Shown here in pieces: positions 1-8,567 of a stretch of DNA of 64,000 nt. Numbering within the stretch: position 1 is the stretch's first letter; every line of letters begins with the position of its first letter. The stretch spans positions 124,001 through 188,000 of the forward strand of contig CANMZB010000006.1 of NCBI GenBank assembly GCA_947502265.1. The letters are read 5' to 3'. A model generated the notes under the pieces. It was given only the letters and a program-made list of their open reading frames with translations. It was not told the DNA's origin and did no database searches. The DNA is from an uncultured Sulfitobacter sp. Its GTDB lineage: Bacteria > Pseudomonadota > Alphaproteobacteria > Rhodobacterales > Rhodobacteraceae. The position numbers and the translations under genes were made by a program.

Positions 1-136
1 GATCGCCCGCATGGAAACCGGCAGCGATGTTGGCCGAGCTGATCAGCGCCATAATCTCTTCATCCGGAGCATCGCCCAAGACCCACTGGCCAAAGCCTTC
101 GCCCATGTCACAATTGAGATCAATAAACTCACGCAT
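1..136 (-). CDS. pxpA: 5-oxoprolinase subunit A, N-terminal fragment (cut by window edge)
   Basis: Only the first 45 codons lie in the window; the gene runs off the left edge. The protein begins [16 protein letters not shown] and continues to [11 protein letters not shown], the conserved N-terminus of the LamB/YcsF family. PxpA is known as the subunit that works with PxpB and PxpC in ATP-dependent hydrolysis of 5-oxoproline to glutamate in the cytoplasm. The ATG at 134-136 has an AGGAGGG ribosome binding site at 146-152, 9 nt upstream. It is transcribed divergently from a LysR-type regulator, so control by that regulator is plausible (inference). The family call is firm from the motif; subunit partners cannot be seen here. 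Confidence 0.85.
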   Translation of the reverse strand, partial: MREFIDLNCDMGEGFGQWVLGDAPDEEIMALISSANIAAGFHAGD

Positions 137-359
137 GTGAACCAGCCCTCCTGTAGCGGTGTGGGTTGAGGGTTGCTGGTACGGGAGAGTATGTAAAATA
201 CTAATTTCAGAACGGTAGTTATCGGAAAATCAGATATGCAGTGTGATTGTCTCTACTATATTTTTTTCGAGAAATATCCGAAAATGCGCCAAGCTCCCCA
301 GTATAACAGTATCTGATTTGCCTATATACGGATGCTGGAAATCAAAATATCGTAAGCAC
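137..359. promoter_or_regulatory. divergent promoter region between pxpA and the LysR gene
   Basis: This is an AT-rich 223-nt spacer. It contains a 9-bp inverted repeat, AATCAGATA at 228-236 and TATCTGATT at 310-318. It also holds a near-direct repeat, TATCGGAAAAT at 220-230 and TATCCGAAAAT at 275-285, with one mismatch. LysR regulators usually bind in such divergent spacers, so these are candidate operator elements. No promoter hexamers were assigned. Confidence 0.4.
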
Positions 360-1259
360 ATGAACTTTCGCCACCTCAAATTCTTTGTTGCCACGGCCGA
401 ATCCGGTCAGGTCAGCCGCGCTGCGACGCAGCTTTCGATCTCTCAATCGGCTGTTACCAGTGCGATCAAGGATCTGGAGGCGGAGTTGGGCGTTGCGCTG
501 TTCATCCGCTCGGCCCAAGGCATGGAGATGACAGAAGCGGGCCGCGATTTTCTGGCATCGGCGCGCGAAATTCTGGAAAAGCTTGAACAGGCCCGCCGCG
601 TGGCGCAAAAGCAATCACCTGTCACGGGCGTCATATCGCTGGCGGCGACCTATACTGTGATCGGATACTTTCTGCCGCCGCATCTGGACCGGTTGAAACA
701 GATGTTCCCCCATCTGGAAATCCGGTTAAGCGAGCTGAACCGTGAGAGCATCGAGGAAGGCTTGCTTTCCAACCGCTTTGATCTGGGGGTCGTGTTGACC
801 TCCAATCTGAACAACCCCGAGATCGCGACGCAAACCCTGCTGCGCTCCCCGCGCAGTTTGTGGGCTGCGAATACGCACCGTTTCATCCGGCAGGGCAAAG
901 CCACGTTCGAGGAAATCGCGCAGGAAGACTATATTATGCTGACGGTTGACGAGGCGGCGCACACGACCCTGCGTTATTGGAACCAGAACGCCTGCCAGCC
1001 GCGGGTCAAGCTGCGCACGTCGTCGGTCGAGGCGGTGCGCTCCATGGTGGCGAACGGGCAGGGGGTCACGATCCTGTCGGATATGGTGTACCGACCTTGG
1101 TCGCTTGAGGGGAAACGCATCGGCAGGGTGGCCACGGATCGGGTTATTCCGTCGATGGATGTGGGGCTGGCGTGGCGCAAGGATGTGGAGATGTCGCAGC
1201 CGGTTGCCAGTGTGGCGGACTATTTCCGCAAATCTTTTCTTGAGACAAAACCCTACTGA
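360..1259 (+). CDS. LysR-family transcriptional regulator
   Basis: This 299-residue protein has a LysR N-terminal winged helix-turn-helix (residues about 1-60, with SRAATQLSISQSAVTSAIKD as the recognition region). A periplasmic-binding-like effector domain follows from about residue 90. The frame is open further upstream to 243, but the ATG at 360 gives the standard LysR start (MNFRHLKFF) and normal family length. It is divergent from pxpA, so a role in 5-oxoproline or related amino-acid use is possible; this is inferred from position only. The effector ligand cannot be read from sequence. Confidence 0.9.
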   Translation: MNFRHLKFFVATAESGQVSRAATQLSISQSAVTSAIKDLEAELGVALFIRSAQGMEMTEAGRDFLASAREILEKLEQARRVAQKQSPVTGVISLAATYTVIGYFLPPHLDRLKQMFPHLEIRLSELNRESIEEGLLSNRFDLGVVLTSNLNNPEIATQTLLRSPRSLWAANTHRFIRQGKATFEEIAQEDYIMLTVDEAAHTTLRYWNQNACQPRVKLRTSSVEAVRSMVANGQGVTILSDMVYRPWSLEGKRIGRVATDRVIPSMDVGLAWRKDVEMSQPVASVADYFRKSFLETKPY

Positions 1260-1367
1260 ACCCCTTTCGCGTGCAACGCCTGTGCCAATTCTTGCCCGAT
1301 CCTCTTGACTTCAACGGCTGTGCGCGGTGTAGCTGCGCGCAACATTTGCCCAACGAAAGCGACCGTC

Positions 1368-3143
1368 ATGCACGCCTACCGAAGCCAGACCTGCGCCGAA
1401 CTGAACGCCAGTAATGTGGGGGATACTGTCCGCCTTTCAGGCTGGGTTCATCGCGTGCGCGATCACGGCGGCGTGCTCTTTATCGACCTGCGCGATCACT
1501 ATGGCATGACGCAGTTGATCTGCGACCCCGACTCCCCCGCCTTTTCCGAGGTCGAGAAGGTGCGCGCTGAATGGTGTCTCCGCATCGACGGTACTGTGAA
1601 GGCGCGCGCGCCCGAACTGGTGAACGCCAAAATCCCCACCGGTGAAATCGAAGTATTCATCCGCGAGATCGAAGTGCTGGGCCATGCCAACGAGCTGCCG
1701 TTGCAGGTTTTCGGCGAACAGGAATACCCCGAAGAAACGCGCCTGCGCTATCGTTACCTCGATCTGCGCCGCGAGAAGATGCAGAACAATATGATCCTGC
1801 GCTCCGATGTGGTCGCTTCGATCCGCAAGCGCATGTGGGATCAGAAATTCCGCGAATTCCAGACGCCGATCATTACTGCGTCCTCGCCCGAAGGCGCGCG
1901 CGACTTTCTGGTGCCATCGCGTCTGCACCCCGGCCGGTTCTATGCGCTTCCGCAGGCCCCGCAGCAGTTCAAACAGCTGTTGATGGTGTCGGGCTTTGAT
2001 AAATACTTCCAGATCGCGCCGTGTTTTCGCGACGAAGACCCGCGTGCCGACCGTTCGCCAACAGACTTCTACCAACTCGACCTCGAGATGTCGTTTGTCA
2101 CCCAGCAGGACGTGTTCGACACGATCCAGCCGGTCATCGGCGGTATTTTCGAAGAGTTCGGTGGCGGGCGCAAAGTTGATCAGGACTGGGAGCAGATTTC
2201 CTACAAGGACGCCGCTCTTTGGTATGGTTCCGACAAGCCCGACCTGCGCAACCCGATCAAGATGCAGGTTGTCTCCGAGCATTTCGCAGGCTCCGGTTTT
2301 GCGATTTTCGCCAAGCTTCTGGAGCAGGACGGCACCGAAATCCGTGCAATCCCCGCGCCCACCGGCGGCAGCCGCAAGTTCTGTGACCGCATGAACGCGT
2401 TCGCGCAAAAAGAAGGGCTGCCCGGCATGGGCTATATCTTCTGGCGCGATCAGGGTGAGGGTATGGAAGCCGCAGGCCCGCTTGCGAAAAACATCGGGCC
2501 AGAGCGCACCGAGGCGATTCGCCAGCAGCTTGGTCTGGGCGTCGGCGATGCGGCATTCTTCCTTGGTGGCAAGCCGAAGGCCTTTGAAAGCGTCGCGGGC
2601 CGTGCGCGCAATGTGATCGGTGAAGAGCTGAAGCTGACCGATCAGGACCGCTTTGCTTTTGCATGGATCGTCGATTTCCCGATCTACGAAAAAGACGAGG
2701 AAACCGGCAAGATCGACTTTGAGCACAACCCGTTTTCCATGCCCCAAGGCGGGATGGACGCGCTGCAAGGTGATCCGCTCAAGGTGCTGGGGTATCAGTA
2801 TGACCTTGCCTGTAACGGCTATGAACTGGTCTCCGGCGCGATCCGAAATCACAAGCCCGAGATCATGTTCAAAGCGTTCGAGATTGCGGGTTACGGCGAA
2901 GATGAAGTGCGCAAGCGCTTTGGCGGTATGGTTAATGCGTTCCAGTACGGTGCGCCGCCCCACGGGGGTTGCGCGGCAGGGATCGACCGGATCGTAATGC
3001 TGCTCGCGAACGAGCAGAACATCCGCGAAGTGATCCTGTTCCCGATGAACCAGCGTGCCGAAGATCTGATGATGAATGCCCCGTCCGAACCGGCACCGGA
3101 TCAGCTTATGGAGCTGGGCCTGCGCGTCATTCCACAGGACTAA
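1368..3143 (+). CDS. aspS: aspartate-tRNA ligase
   Basis: This 591-residue class II aminoacyl-tRNA synthetase charges tRNA with aspartate in the cytoplasm. An N-terminal OB-fold anticodon-binding domain (about residues 1-110) is followed by the catalytic domain with motif 2 ([20 protein letters not shown], about residue 220) and motif 3 ([17 protein letters not shown], about residue 528). The bacterial GAD insertion lies between them. The length matches bacterial AspRS. The ATG at 1368 ([12 protein letters not shown]) is preferred over the upstream in-frame start at 1305, whose extra residues lack family character. Whether it is discriminating or non-discriminating (also charging tRNA-Asn) was not determined. 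A strong terminator follows the stop. Confidence 0.97.
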   Translation: MHAYRSQTCAELNASNVGDTVRLSGWVHRVRDHGGVLFIDLRDHYGMTQLICDPDSPAFSEVEKVRAEWCLRIDGTVKARAPELVNAKIPTGEIEVFIREIEVLGHANELPLQVFGEQEYPEETRLRYRYLDLRREKMQNNMILRSDVVASIRKRMWDQKFREFQTPIITASSPEGARDFLVPSRLHPGRFYALPQAPQQFKQLLMVSGFDKYFQIAPCFRDEDPRADRSPTDFYQLDLEMSFVTQQDVFDTIQPVIGGIFEEFGGGRKVDQDWEQISYKDAALWYGSDKPDLRNPIKMQVVSEHFAGSGFAIFAKLLEQDGTEIRAIPAPTGGSRKFCDRMNAFAQKEGLPGMGYIFWRDQGEGMEAAGPLAKNIGPERTEAIRQQLGLGVGDAAFFLGGKPKAFESVAGRARNVIGEELKLTDQDRFAFAWIVDFPIYEKDEETGKIDFEHNPFSMPQGGMDALQGDPLKVLGYQYDLACNGYELVSGAIRNHKPEIMFKAFEIAGYGEDEVRKRFGGMVNAFQYGAPPHGGCAAGIDRIVMLLANEQNIREVILFPMNQRAEDLMMNAPSEPAPDQLMELGLRVIPQD

Positions 3144-3147
3144 TGCA

Positions 3148-3177
3148 AAAGCGCCGCAGGAAGCTGCGGCGCTTTTT
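3148..3177 (+). terminator. rho-independent terminator after aspS
   Basis: A 9-bp perfect stem, GCGCCGCAG at 3151-3159 and CTGCGGCGC at 3164-3172, closes a GAAG loop and is followed by five T. The AAAA before the stem lets it serve the convergent hemerythrin gene as well. Confidence 0.9.
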
Positions 3178-3194
3178 GTCAGATTTTACGAATA

Positions 3195-3671
3195 TCAATC
3201 TTCCAGGCTGTCCTTTTTCTTTTTCTCGATCAGGGTGCGCTCTTCCTTTTTGCGCTCCTCGAACCGCTTCCCGAAGCCCTCGTTATGCTCTTCTCCGATG
3301 ACCTTGCGGGCGCGCTCGAAAACTTCGTTTTCCTCTTCGTCCATGTGATGCTCGTAATCATGCTTGAGCGTTTTGAAGCGGGTCAGCCAGCCCGAAGATG
3401 ACATATCCATTTCGTTCAGCTCTTCCATCAGATCGTCTAGCTTTTGATGTTCGTGCACCGAATGGCGCGCGGCGTCCTGCCCCCATGTTTCGGAAATGAG
3501 CTTTGAATAAAAGGTCTCTTCCTCGGCGGCTGCATGGGACTTTACATCGTTATAAAACGCCTTCCAGCTTTCGCGCCGCTTCTGGCTGTCGCCGCTTGTA
3601 TCGGTAATCGTGTCGAGAAGGCTGCGGTGGCTATCATGATCCGCTTTGATTGCATCGTAAATGGAAGGCAT
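3195..3671 (-). CDS. hemerythrin HHE cation-binding domain protein
   Basis: This 158-residue soluble helical protein has histidine and acidic clusters spaced as in HHE domains: KADHDSHRSLLD near residue 10, SHAAAEEETFY near residue 45, HSVHEHQKLDDLM near residue 70 and HDYEHHMDEEENEVF near residue 100. Such proteins bind a di-iron centre and are linked to O2/NO sensing or iron handling; the specific role is unknown here. The C-terminus is strongly charged (lysine/glutamate-rich). The ATG at 3671 (MPSIYDAIKADH) has an AGGAGA ribosome binding site and is preferred to the longer frame start at 3707. It is divergent from the GNAT gene. Confidence 0.85.
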   Translation of the reverse strand: MPSIYDAIKADHDSHRSLLDTITDTSGDSQKRRESWKAFYNDVKSHAAAEEETFYSKLISETWGQDAARHSVHEHQKLDDLMEELNEMDMSSSGWLTRFKTLKHDYEHHMDEEENEVFERARKVIGEEHNEGFGKRFEERKKEERTLIEKKKKDSLED

Positions 3672-3834
3672 GGCTTGGTCTCCTGTGTTTTGGGGAAAAC
3701 CCGCCAAATGGCCTTGGGGTTCCCGAAAACACGCCGATCTGCCGGGAGAGCCATGCGATTTGGTTCGGAGGTATGAAAAGGGGGCGGTGCAATCGCCGCT
3801 TGGCCTGCACGCCTGTGCGCCCTATCACTGTGTT

Positions 3835-4560
3835 ATGAAACCTCAAACGCCTTCCGGCGCGCCGATTGGTGCCATCGTCGAGAACTGGACGCCGCCGTCC
3901 TTGCCCGCATGGCTGACCCGCACGGGGCGCTTTGCCGCGTTAGAGCGTTTGGATCCGGATGCGCACGCGGCATTGTTGTACCGTGCCTTTGCGGGTGCGG
4001 ATACGCTGTGGGATTACATGCCTGACGGTCCCTTTTCCTCGGCCGCGCAGTTTCACCGCTGGGTCCGCGACATTGCAGCGCGCGAAGAACAGGTGTTTTA
4101 CGCGATCCGAAATCTCCAAACCGGCAACTGGGAGGGCATCGCAAGCTACTTGCGCATCGACCCGCAAGCCGGTTCGATCGAGGTGGGAAACATCAGCTTC
4201 AGCCCGACCTTGCAACAGACACCGGCCGCCACCGAAGCGATATTTCTAATGATGCAGTGGGTGTTCGAGGCGGGTTATCGCCGGTTCGAGTGGAAATGCA
4301 ACGCGCTGAACACCCCCTCGCGGCGTGCGGCACAGCGGTTCGGTTTCAGCTTCGAAGGGGTATTCCGCCAAGCTGTTGTGGTGAAGGGTCGCAACCGTGA
4401 TACGGCGTGGTTTGCCGTAATCGACAAGGAATGGCCGGCCCTCAAGGAAGCTTATGCCGCGTGGCTTGCGCCGGCGAACTTTGACACAGCAGGGCAACAA
4501 CGTGAACGGCTGGGCGACATGACGGGTCTTGTGCGCGCGGCCAGTGATCCAAGCCTGTAG
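3835..4560 (+). CDS. GNAT-family N-acetyltransferase (RimJ/RimL-like)
   Basis: This 241-residue protein resembles RimJ/RimL-type GNAT enzymes: a substrate-side N-terminal half, then GNISFSPTLQQTPAATEAIF and FEWKCNALNTPSRRAAQRFG (about residues 110-165). That part matches the acetyl-CoA-binding strand-helix and the conserved asparagine/arginine region. These enzymes acetylate amino groups of proteins or small molecules; the substrate is not predictable here. The start at 3835 (MKPQTPSGAPIG) is chosen over the open frame reaching 3661, which would overlap the divergent hemerythrin gene. It stands alone and is convergent with the response regulator. Confidence 0.85.
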   Translation: MKPQTPSGAPIGAIVENWTPPSLPAWLTRTGRFAALERLDPDAHAALLYRAFAGADTLWDYMPDGPFSSAAQFHRWVRDIAAREEQVFYAIRNLQTGNWEGIASYLRIDPQAGSIEVGNISFSPTLQQTPAATEAIFLMMQWVFEAGYRRFEWKCNALNTPSRRAAQRFGFSFEGVFRQAVVVKGRNRDTAWFAVIDKEWPALKEAYAAWLAPANFDTAGQQRERLGDMTGLVRAASDPSL

Positions 4561-4570
4561 TTCGCATGCT

Positions 4571-5290
4571 TCAGATCGCGATTCTGTCGGTGAGCCGCTG
4601 TTGGATAAGCCCCGCAATCTGTGCCGTTTCGGATGTCGCGGCCTCTCCCGCTGCGCGTTTGCGTGCCAGGGCCTGTGCTGCATCCGCCATGCCGTCATCA
4701 TTGACCGAACGGGCCACACCACCAAGAAACTGTGCGAGATAATCAAGCGTTGCGCCGTCAGGCGGGGTATCAAGCATTTCGGCGGCATGGGTAATGTCGT
4801 CGTGATAGGCGATCTTCTCGGGTGTGATTTTCTCGTCCAACACCACACGCAGGCCTTTCGGTCGCCGCTCGGTGGGAAGTTTTTCCAGAACCATTTGCTG
4901 AAACACAGCAAGGGATGTGATGGGCTTGGGCAAGAACCCCTGCGCGCCGGCAGCAATCGCCGCATTCTCCCGCTCCGGCTCTCCGGAGGTGGCCAGAATG
5001 ATGCTTTCGGTGTCTTCGATGTTGCTCAGCTCCGCGATAAGATCTGCGCCGTCTCCGTCAGGCAGGCCCATATCAATCAACACAACCGACGGGCGGTAGA
5101 CCTGTAAATGGCGCCGCGCCGAGCGGATGCAATCTGCGCGCCGCACCCGTGCCCCGGAGCGCAGACATAACAGTCTGACTGCTTCGCAGGCGTAGCGGCT
5201 GTCTTCGACAACAAGAACCGTGAGGCCAAGAAGCGGGCGTGCGGCGGTTGGTGTCGGGTAGTGGGCCGAAAAAGGGTCTGGCGTATCCAT
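4571..5290 (-). CDS. response regulator, receiver domain plus unassigned C-terminal helical region
   Basis: This 239-residue protein has a CheY-like receiver at about residues 22-140. The acidic pair is Glu29-Asp30 (LVVEDSR), the phospho-acceptor Asp73 (LIDMGLPDGDG), the switch Thr/Ser at 101-102 (LATSG) and Lys122 (LPKP). The remaining ~100 residues are helical and match no DNA-binding or enzymatic output domain I recognise. A segment around LDYLAQFLGGVARSVNDDG could be a protein-interaction helix bundle. No histidine kinase gene is adjacent. A CtrA-like sequence lies 50 bp upstream. Receiver function is secure; output is unknown. Confidence 0.85.
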   Translation of the reverse strand: MDTPDPFSAHYPTPTAARPLLGLTVLVVEDSRYACEAVRLLCLRSGARVRRADCIRSARRHLQVYRPSVVLIDMGLPDGDGADLIAELSNIEDTESIILATSGEPERENAAIAAGAQGFLPKPITSLAVFQQMVLEKLPTERRPKGLRVVLDEKITPEKIAYHDDITHAAEMLDTPPDGATLDYLAQFLGGVARSVNDDGMADAAQALARKRAAGEAATSETAQIAGLIQQRLTDRIAI

Positions 5291-5339
5291 GATGGCTCTC
5301 CGATTCCTATGCTGTCTCCTGATAATGGGGCATATATGG

Positions 5340-5355
5340 CTAACGGCAGGTTAAC
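5340..5355. promoter_or_regulatory. candidate CtrA full site between the response regulator and mce
   Basis: CTAA at 5340-5343, seven bases, then TTAAC at 5351-5355 matches the alphaproteobacterial CtrA consensus TTAA-N7-TTAAC with one mismatch. It lies 50 bp upstream of the response regulator start and 70 bp upstream of the epimerase start. A chance match is possible. Confidence 0.4.
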
Positions 5356-5424
5356 GCGGCGCATTGCTCTTGAACGCAGGGCGGCGCATAAGGGGCCGCA
5401 AATCAACCAGAGAGGAAGCATCCA

Positions 5425-5829
5425 ATGATTGGACGTCTGAACCATGTTGCTATCGCCGTTCCCGATCTGGAGGCTGCGGCAGATCAGTACCGCAACGCGC
5501 TGGGCGCGAATGTGGGTGCGCCGCAAGATGAACCGGATCACGGCGTCACGGTCATTTTTATCGAACTGCCCAATACCAAGATCGAATTGCTTTATCCGCT
5601 GGGTGACGATTCCCCGATTAACGGGTTTCTGGAAAAAAACCCTTCGGGCGGGATTCACCATATCTGTTATGAAGTTGATGATATTATCGCCGCGCGCGAC
5701 CATCTGAAAACCACCGGTGCGCGGGTTCTGGGCAACGGAGAGCCGAAGATCGGTGCGCATGGCAAGCCTGTGATTTTCCTGCACCCCAAGGACTTCAATG
5801 GCGCACTTGTCGAGCTGGAGCAGGTCTGA
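5425..5829 (+). CDS. mce: methylmalonyl-CoA epimerase
   Basis: This 134-residue VOC-fold protein begins MIGRLNHVAIAVPDLEAAAD, with the first metal ligand His7. GGIHHICYEVDDI supplies the second histidine, and the C-terminal GALVELEQV carries the acidic ligand. The enzyme interconverts the two methylmalonyl-CoA stereoisomers between propionyl-CoA carboxylase and methylmalonyl-CoA mutase. Length and order of motifs are normal for the family. A good ribosome binding site (GAGAGGAAG) precedes the ATG. The stop overlaps the ATG of the DUF1467 gene by one base, so the two are co-translated. Confidence 0.92.
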   Translation: MIGRLNHVAIAVPDLEAAADQYRNALGANVGAPQDEPDHGVTVIFIELPNTKIELLYPLGDDSPINGFLEKNPSGGIHHICYEVDDIIAARDHLKTTGARVLGNGEPKIGAHGKPVIFLHPKDFNGALVELEQV

Positions 5830-6125
5830 TGGGCGCTGTTTCCGCAGCCGTTCTTTTTGCTGTCGTTTGGTCCATGACGTTTTTTATCGCCCTGCCGTTT
5901 CGTGTGAAAACACAGGGCGATCTGAACGAAATTGTGCCGGGCACCCACGCTGGCGCGCCCGAGCATCATCACCTCAAGAAGAAAGCCTTCTGGACGACGA
6001 TCGCTTCAATCCTGATCTGGGGTTTTCTGGTTTTGGTCATCACGTCCGGCAAGATCACTGTGGACGATCTGGAAAACTGGATCGGGCGGGGCGCCCCCGA
6101 GGCAACATCTGGAACAGGTGAGTAA
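5829..6125 (+). CDS. DUF1467 family small membrane protein
   Basis: This 98-residue protein has two predicted membrane helices (about residues 3-22 and 56-76) separated by a histidine-rich loop (GAPEHHHLKKK). It has the form of alphaproteobacterial DUF1467 proteins, which are commonly found directly after the epimerase gene. No biochemical function is known to me. The start codon shares a base with the mce stop (TGATG). The last 71 bases overlap the 3' end of the convergent EI24 gene. Confidence 0.85.
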   Translation: MGAVSAAVLFAVVWSMTFFIALPFRVKTQGDLNEIVPGTHAGAPEHHHLKKKAFWTTIASILIWGFLVLVITSGKITVDDLENWIGRGAPEATSGTGE

Positions 6126-6792
6126 AGGTCGCAGCCCCCAGAATCGGCACCATCAGATTGAGCAGGGGCACCGAAAGCGGGATCGCCATCAGGGTGCCCG
6201 CCGCCCAGATCGTCAGCGCGTGTTTGCGGCGTAGCTCTTTGGCGCGTTTACGTCCGACCCGCCGCATCGCGGCCAATGTGTAATATTCGCGCCCCAGAAG
6301 AAAACCGTTTACCGCCCAGAAGATAAGTAACGCCACCGGCGCGAAAATCAGATAAAGCGCCAGCGCAAGGATGTTGACGCCCACGATCACACCGAGAAAA
6401 TTCACCGTATCGCGCATCGCCTCCCAAAATGGCGTGCGCGGGCTTTGCGGGATGTCGGGATAATGTACAGCCTCGACCGCGTCCGCCACATCATCAAGAA
6501 ACATTGACGTGATGGCAGAGGCCACGGGCACCATCAAAAACACCGACAGGATCAACAGCAACAGCGTCGCACCCCAGCTGAACACATCGTCAAGCCAGCT
6601 GATCTCGCCCACCAACGGGACAGATGTGCTATCGCCCGTTAGCCAGTCGACGAACCAGATCAAGCCCGCCGACGCACCAATCAGTAGCGCCAGCGCAAGG
6701 CCCACGCCCATCAGCAGCACACGCGTAAAACGCGGATCGCCGATTTGCCCGAACGCCAGACCAAAGGCGCGGAATATCGTCCCTAAAGCCAT
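6055..6792 (-). CDS. EI24 domain (CysZ-like) membrane protein
   Basis: This 245-residue integral membrane protein has about four hydrophobic stretches: near residues 25-50, 70-95, 130-165 and 200-225. The pattern, including FWEAMRDTVNFLGVIVGVN and the FLLGREYYTLAAMRR segment, matches the EI24/CysZ family. CysZ transports sulfate in gammaproteobacteria, but most alphaproteobacterial members are uncharacterised, so no substrate is assigned. It overlaps the upstream nitroreductase gene by 10 bp and appears to be the last gene of the leftward operon with the deacetylase. Its 3' end runs through the end of the DUF1467 gene on the other strand. Confidence 0.85.
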   Translation of the reverse strand: MALGTIFRAFGLAFGQIGDPRFTRVLLMGVGLALALLIGASAGLIWFVDWLTGDSTSVPLVGEISWLDDVFSWGATLLLLILSVFLMVPVASAITSMFLDDVADAVEAVHYPDIPQSPRTPFWEAMRDTVNFLGVIVGVNILALALYLIFAPVALLIFWAVNGFLLGREYYTLAAMRRVGRKRAKELRRKHALTIWAAGTLMAIPLSVPLLNLMVPILGAATFTHLFQMLPRGRPARSSFPDRPQ

Positions 6793-7355
6793 GTAGTGAT
6801 CGCCTCTACATCCGGGCGGGGCCGTTCAGGCGGGGCGGACGTTTCGGTGCCGATGTGGATGATCCCTGCGACCCGTTCGTGCGGGGCAAGGTCAAAGGCC
6901 TGCTCCCTGAATATCCGGTCGTGGCTGGGCCAGCCGCTAAGCCAGCTTGCCCCCCATCCCGCCGCCAAAGCCGCGTTGAGCAGGGCAAGACAGACAGCGC
7001 CGACGGAATAGGTTTGTTCCAGCGCGGGAATTTTCGGAGACTCCCGTTGGACTTCGATCACCGCCACCGCCAGATTGCCCTGATCGAACTGGGTGCGCCC
7101 TTTGGTGATCTGCTCTGCCTCAAGGCCAAGCGCATTTGCGCGCGCCTCGGCCAGATCGGCAAGTCGTGCCATAGCGGCGCGATCAATGACGACAAACCGC
7201 CATGGTTCAAGTTTGCCATGATCGGGCGTGCGTGCGGCTGTGGTGAGCAGCATCATCAACGTGTCACGATCCGGAACCGGCGTGGTCAACGTTTTCGCGG
7301 GGCGGGACCGTCGCGTTTGCAAGAAATGCAAAGCATCTGGATTGGGTGCGGGCAT
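6783..7355 (-). CDS. nitroreductase family protein (YdjA-like)
   Basis: This 190-residue flavin-dependent oxidoreductase has the NfsB/YdjA fold: FLQTRRSRPAKTLTTPVPDR at the start (FMN phosphate-binding arginines), RTPDHGKLEPWRFVVI near residue 45 and LNAALAAGWGASWLSGWPS near residue 130. Short members like this reduce nitro groups or quinones with NAD(P)H; the physiological substrate is unknown. It starts 3 bp after the deacetylase stop and overlaps the EI24 gene, so the three form one transcription unit. Confidence 0.88.
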   Translation of the reverse strand: MPAPNPDALHFLQTRRSRPAKTLTTPVPDRDTLMMLLTTAARTPDHGKLEPWRFVVIDRAAMARLADLAEARANALGLEAEQITKGRTQFDQGNLAVAVIEVQRESPKIPALEQTYSVGAVCLALLNAALAAGWGASWLSGWPSHDRIFREQAFDLAPHERVAGIIHIGTETSAPPERPRPDVEAITTWL

Positions 7356-7358
7356 CTG

Positions 7359-8465
7359 TTAAAGCTCCAACTCTTTTGACATATCGTCGATCATCTTCTT
7401 GTGAAACGCCGTGAGGCGCGGGTTGGGTTGGCGGCTGGTAAAGCTTTTGGCCATCGGATCGGGCGCATGGGCATCGCTGCCCGACAGTGCCTCGATCGCT
7501 GCGTGACCGCAAAATGGAACATACACCTCGGAATAACCGCCTTCGTGTACCAGCACGAGCTTGCCACCGCACAGCCGCCGCGCCGCGTCTTTCAGGCGCA
7601 GCGTCATCTGGCGGTATGTTTCGGACGTGGCCAGCATGGAGCTGAGCGGGTCAGAGCAGGCCGCATCATAGCCGCAGGCGACGATGATGATGTCGGGCGC
7701 GAACGCTTCGAGTTGTGGAATGACGATGCTGTCGATGGCGTGCAGATAGCCTTCGTGGCCCAGCCCCGCAGGCAGCGGCAAGTTGAGGTTGAACCCTTTG
7801 CCTGCACCACGTCCACGGTCGTGCAGGCCGCCGGTGGTCAGGGGATAGTTCCCCTCCTGATGCAGCGAGATTGTCAGCACATCGTCGCGATCATAGAATA
7901 CAGCCTCGGTGCCGTTGCCGTGATGTACATCCCAATCGACAACGGCGGCGCGCAGGATACGTCCTTCGGCGCGGGCGGCTTCAATCGCGATGGCGATGTT
8001 GGCCAGCAGGCAAAAACCCATCGGCGTGTCCGGTTCGCAATGATGTCCCGGCGGTCGGCTGAGCGAATAGGCGTTTTCGAGCGTCCCGTCAGCCACCGCG
8101 CGCACCGCAGCCGTACACAAACCCGCCGACAGCGCCGCGATCTCGTAGCCGCCTTGGGCGAATGGGGCGTGATGCCCCAACTCGCCGCCGCCCGCATCCG
8201 ATGTTTCCTTGAACTTCGTCAGGTAGTGTTCGGGATGGACCCGCAACAATTCCTCAAAGCTGGCGGGGTCGGCGCTGCGCATGTCCAGATCACGGGTCAG
8301 CCCGGTGACCTCCATCAGGTTTCTCAGACGGCGCTTCGTCTCGGGGCTTTCGGGCAGACCCCCGGCGGCAAGCGGCTGTACCAACCCGCCCAGCGGCAGA
8401 GTAAAGGCATAGTTGCCCCCCGCGTGCCAGAACGTCCGCTCATCCCAGAAAAACCCGGTGCTCAT
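7359..8465 (-). CDS. class II histone deacetylase-like amidohydrolase
   Basis: This 368-residue zinc-dependent deacetylase of the HDAC/acetylpolyamine amidohydrolase superfamily shows SRPPGHHCEPDTPMGFC (tandem histidine site), VVDWDVHHGNGTEAVFYD (zinc-ligand Asp and His) and VACGYDAACSDPLSSM (third ligand region). The C-terminal LVHEGGYSEVYVPFCG is the glycine-rich active-site loop. Bacterial members remove acetyl groups from acetylpolyamines or proteins; the substrate is not resolved. The ATG at 8465 has AGGAGG just upstream and is preferred to the ATG at 8501. It is first in the operon with the nitroreductase and EI24 genes. Confidence 0.92.
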   Translation of the reverse strand: MSTGFFWDERTFWHAGGNYAFTLPLGGLVQPLAAGGLPESPETKRRLRNLMEVTGLTRDLDMRSADPASFEELLRVHPEHYLTKFKETSDAGGGELGHHAPFAQGGYEIAALSAGLCTAAVRAVADGTLENAYSLSRPPGHHCEPDTPMGFCLLANIAIAIEAARAEGRILRAAVVDWDVHHGNGTEAVFYDRDDVLTISLHQEGNYPLTTGGLHDRGRGAGKGFNLNLPLPAGLGHEGYLHAIDSIVIPQLEAFAPDIIIVACGYDAACSDPLSSMLATSETYRQMTLRLKDAARRLCGGKLVLVHEGGYSEVYVPFCGHAAIEALSGSDAHAPDPMAKSFTSRQPNPRLTAFHKKMIDDMSKELEL

Positions 8466-8567
8466 GGTGCCGCCTCCTGTTTCAAGCGCTTGTTTGTGCA
8501 AGATGGGGGCGGGCAGGGCATTTGTCCATGATCCGGTTCACAGGGCCGTGACAGAAAGGTCGTGTGA

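Noticed and set aside
1437-2963. 508-codon open frame antisense to aspS
   Set aside because: It lies wholly opposite a certain gene, lacks family motifs and is explained by GC-rich codon usage. The same reasoning removes the long antisense frames over trpS/rhomboid, glnD, coaBC-moeB, the M3 peptidase gene, leuA, preT, preA and hydA.
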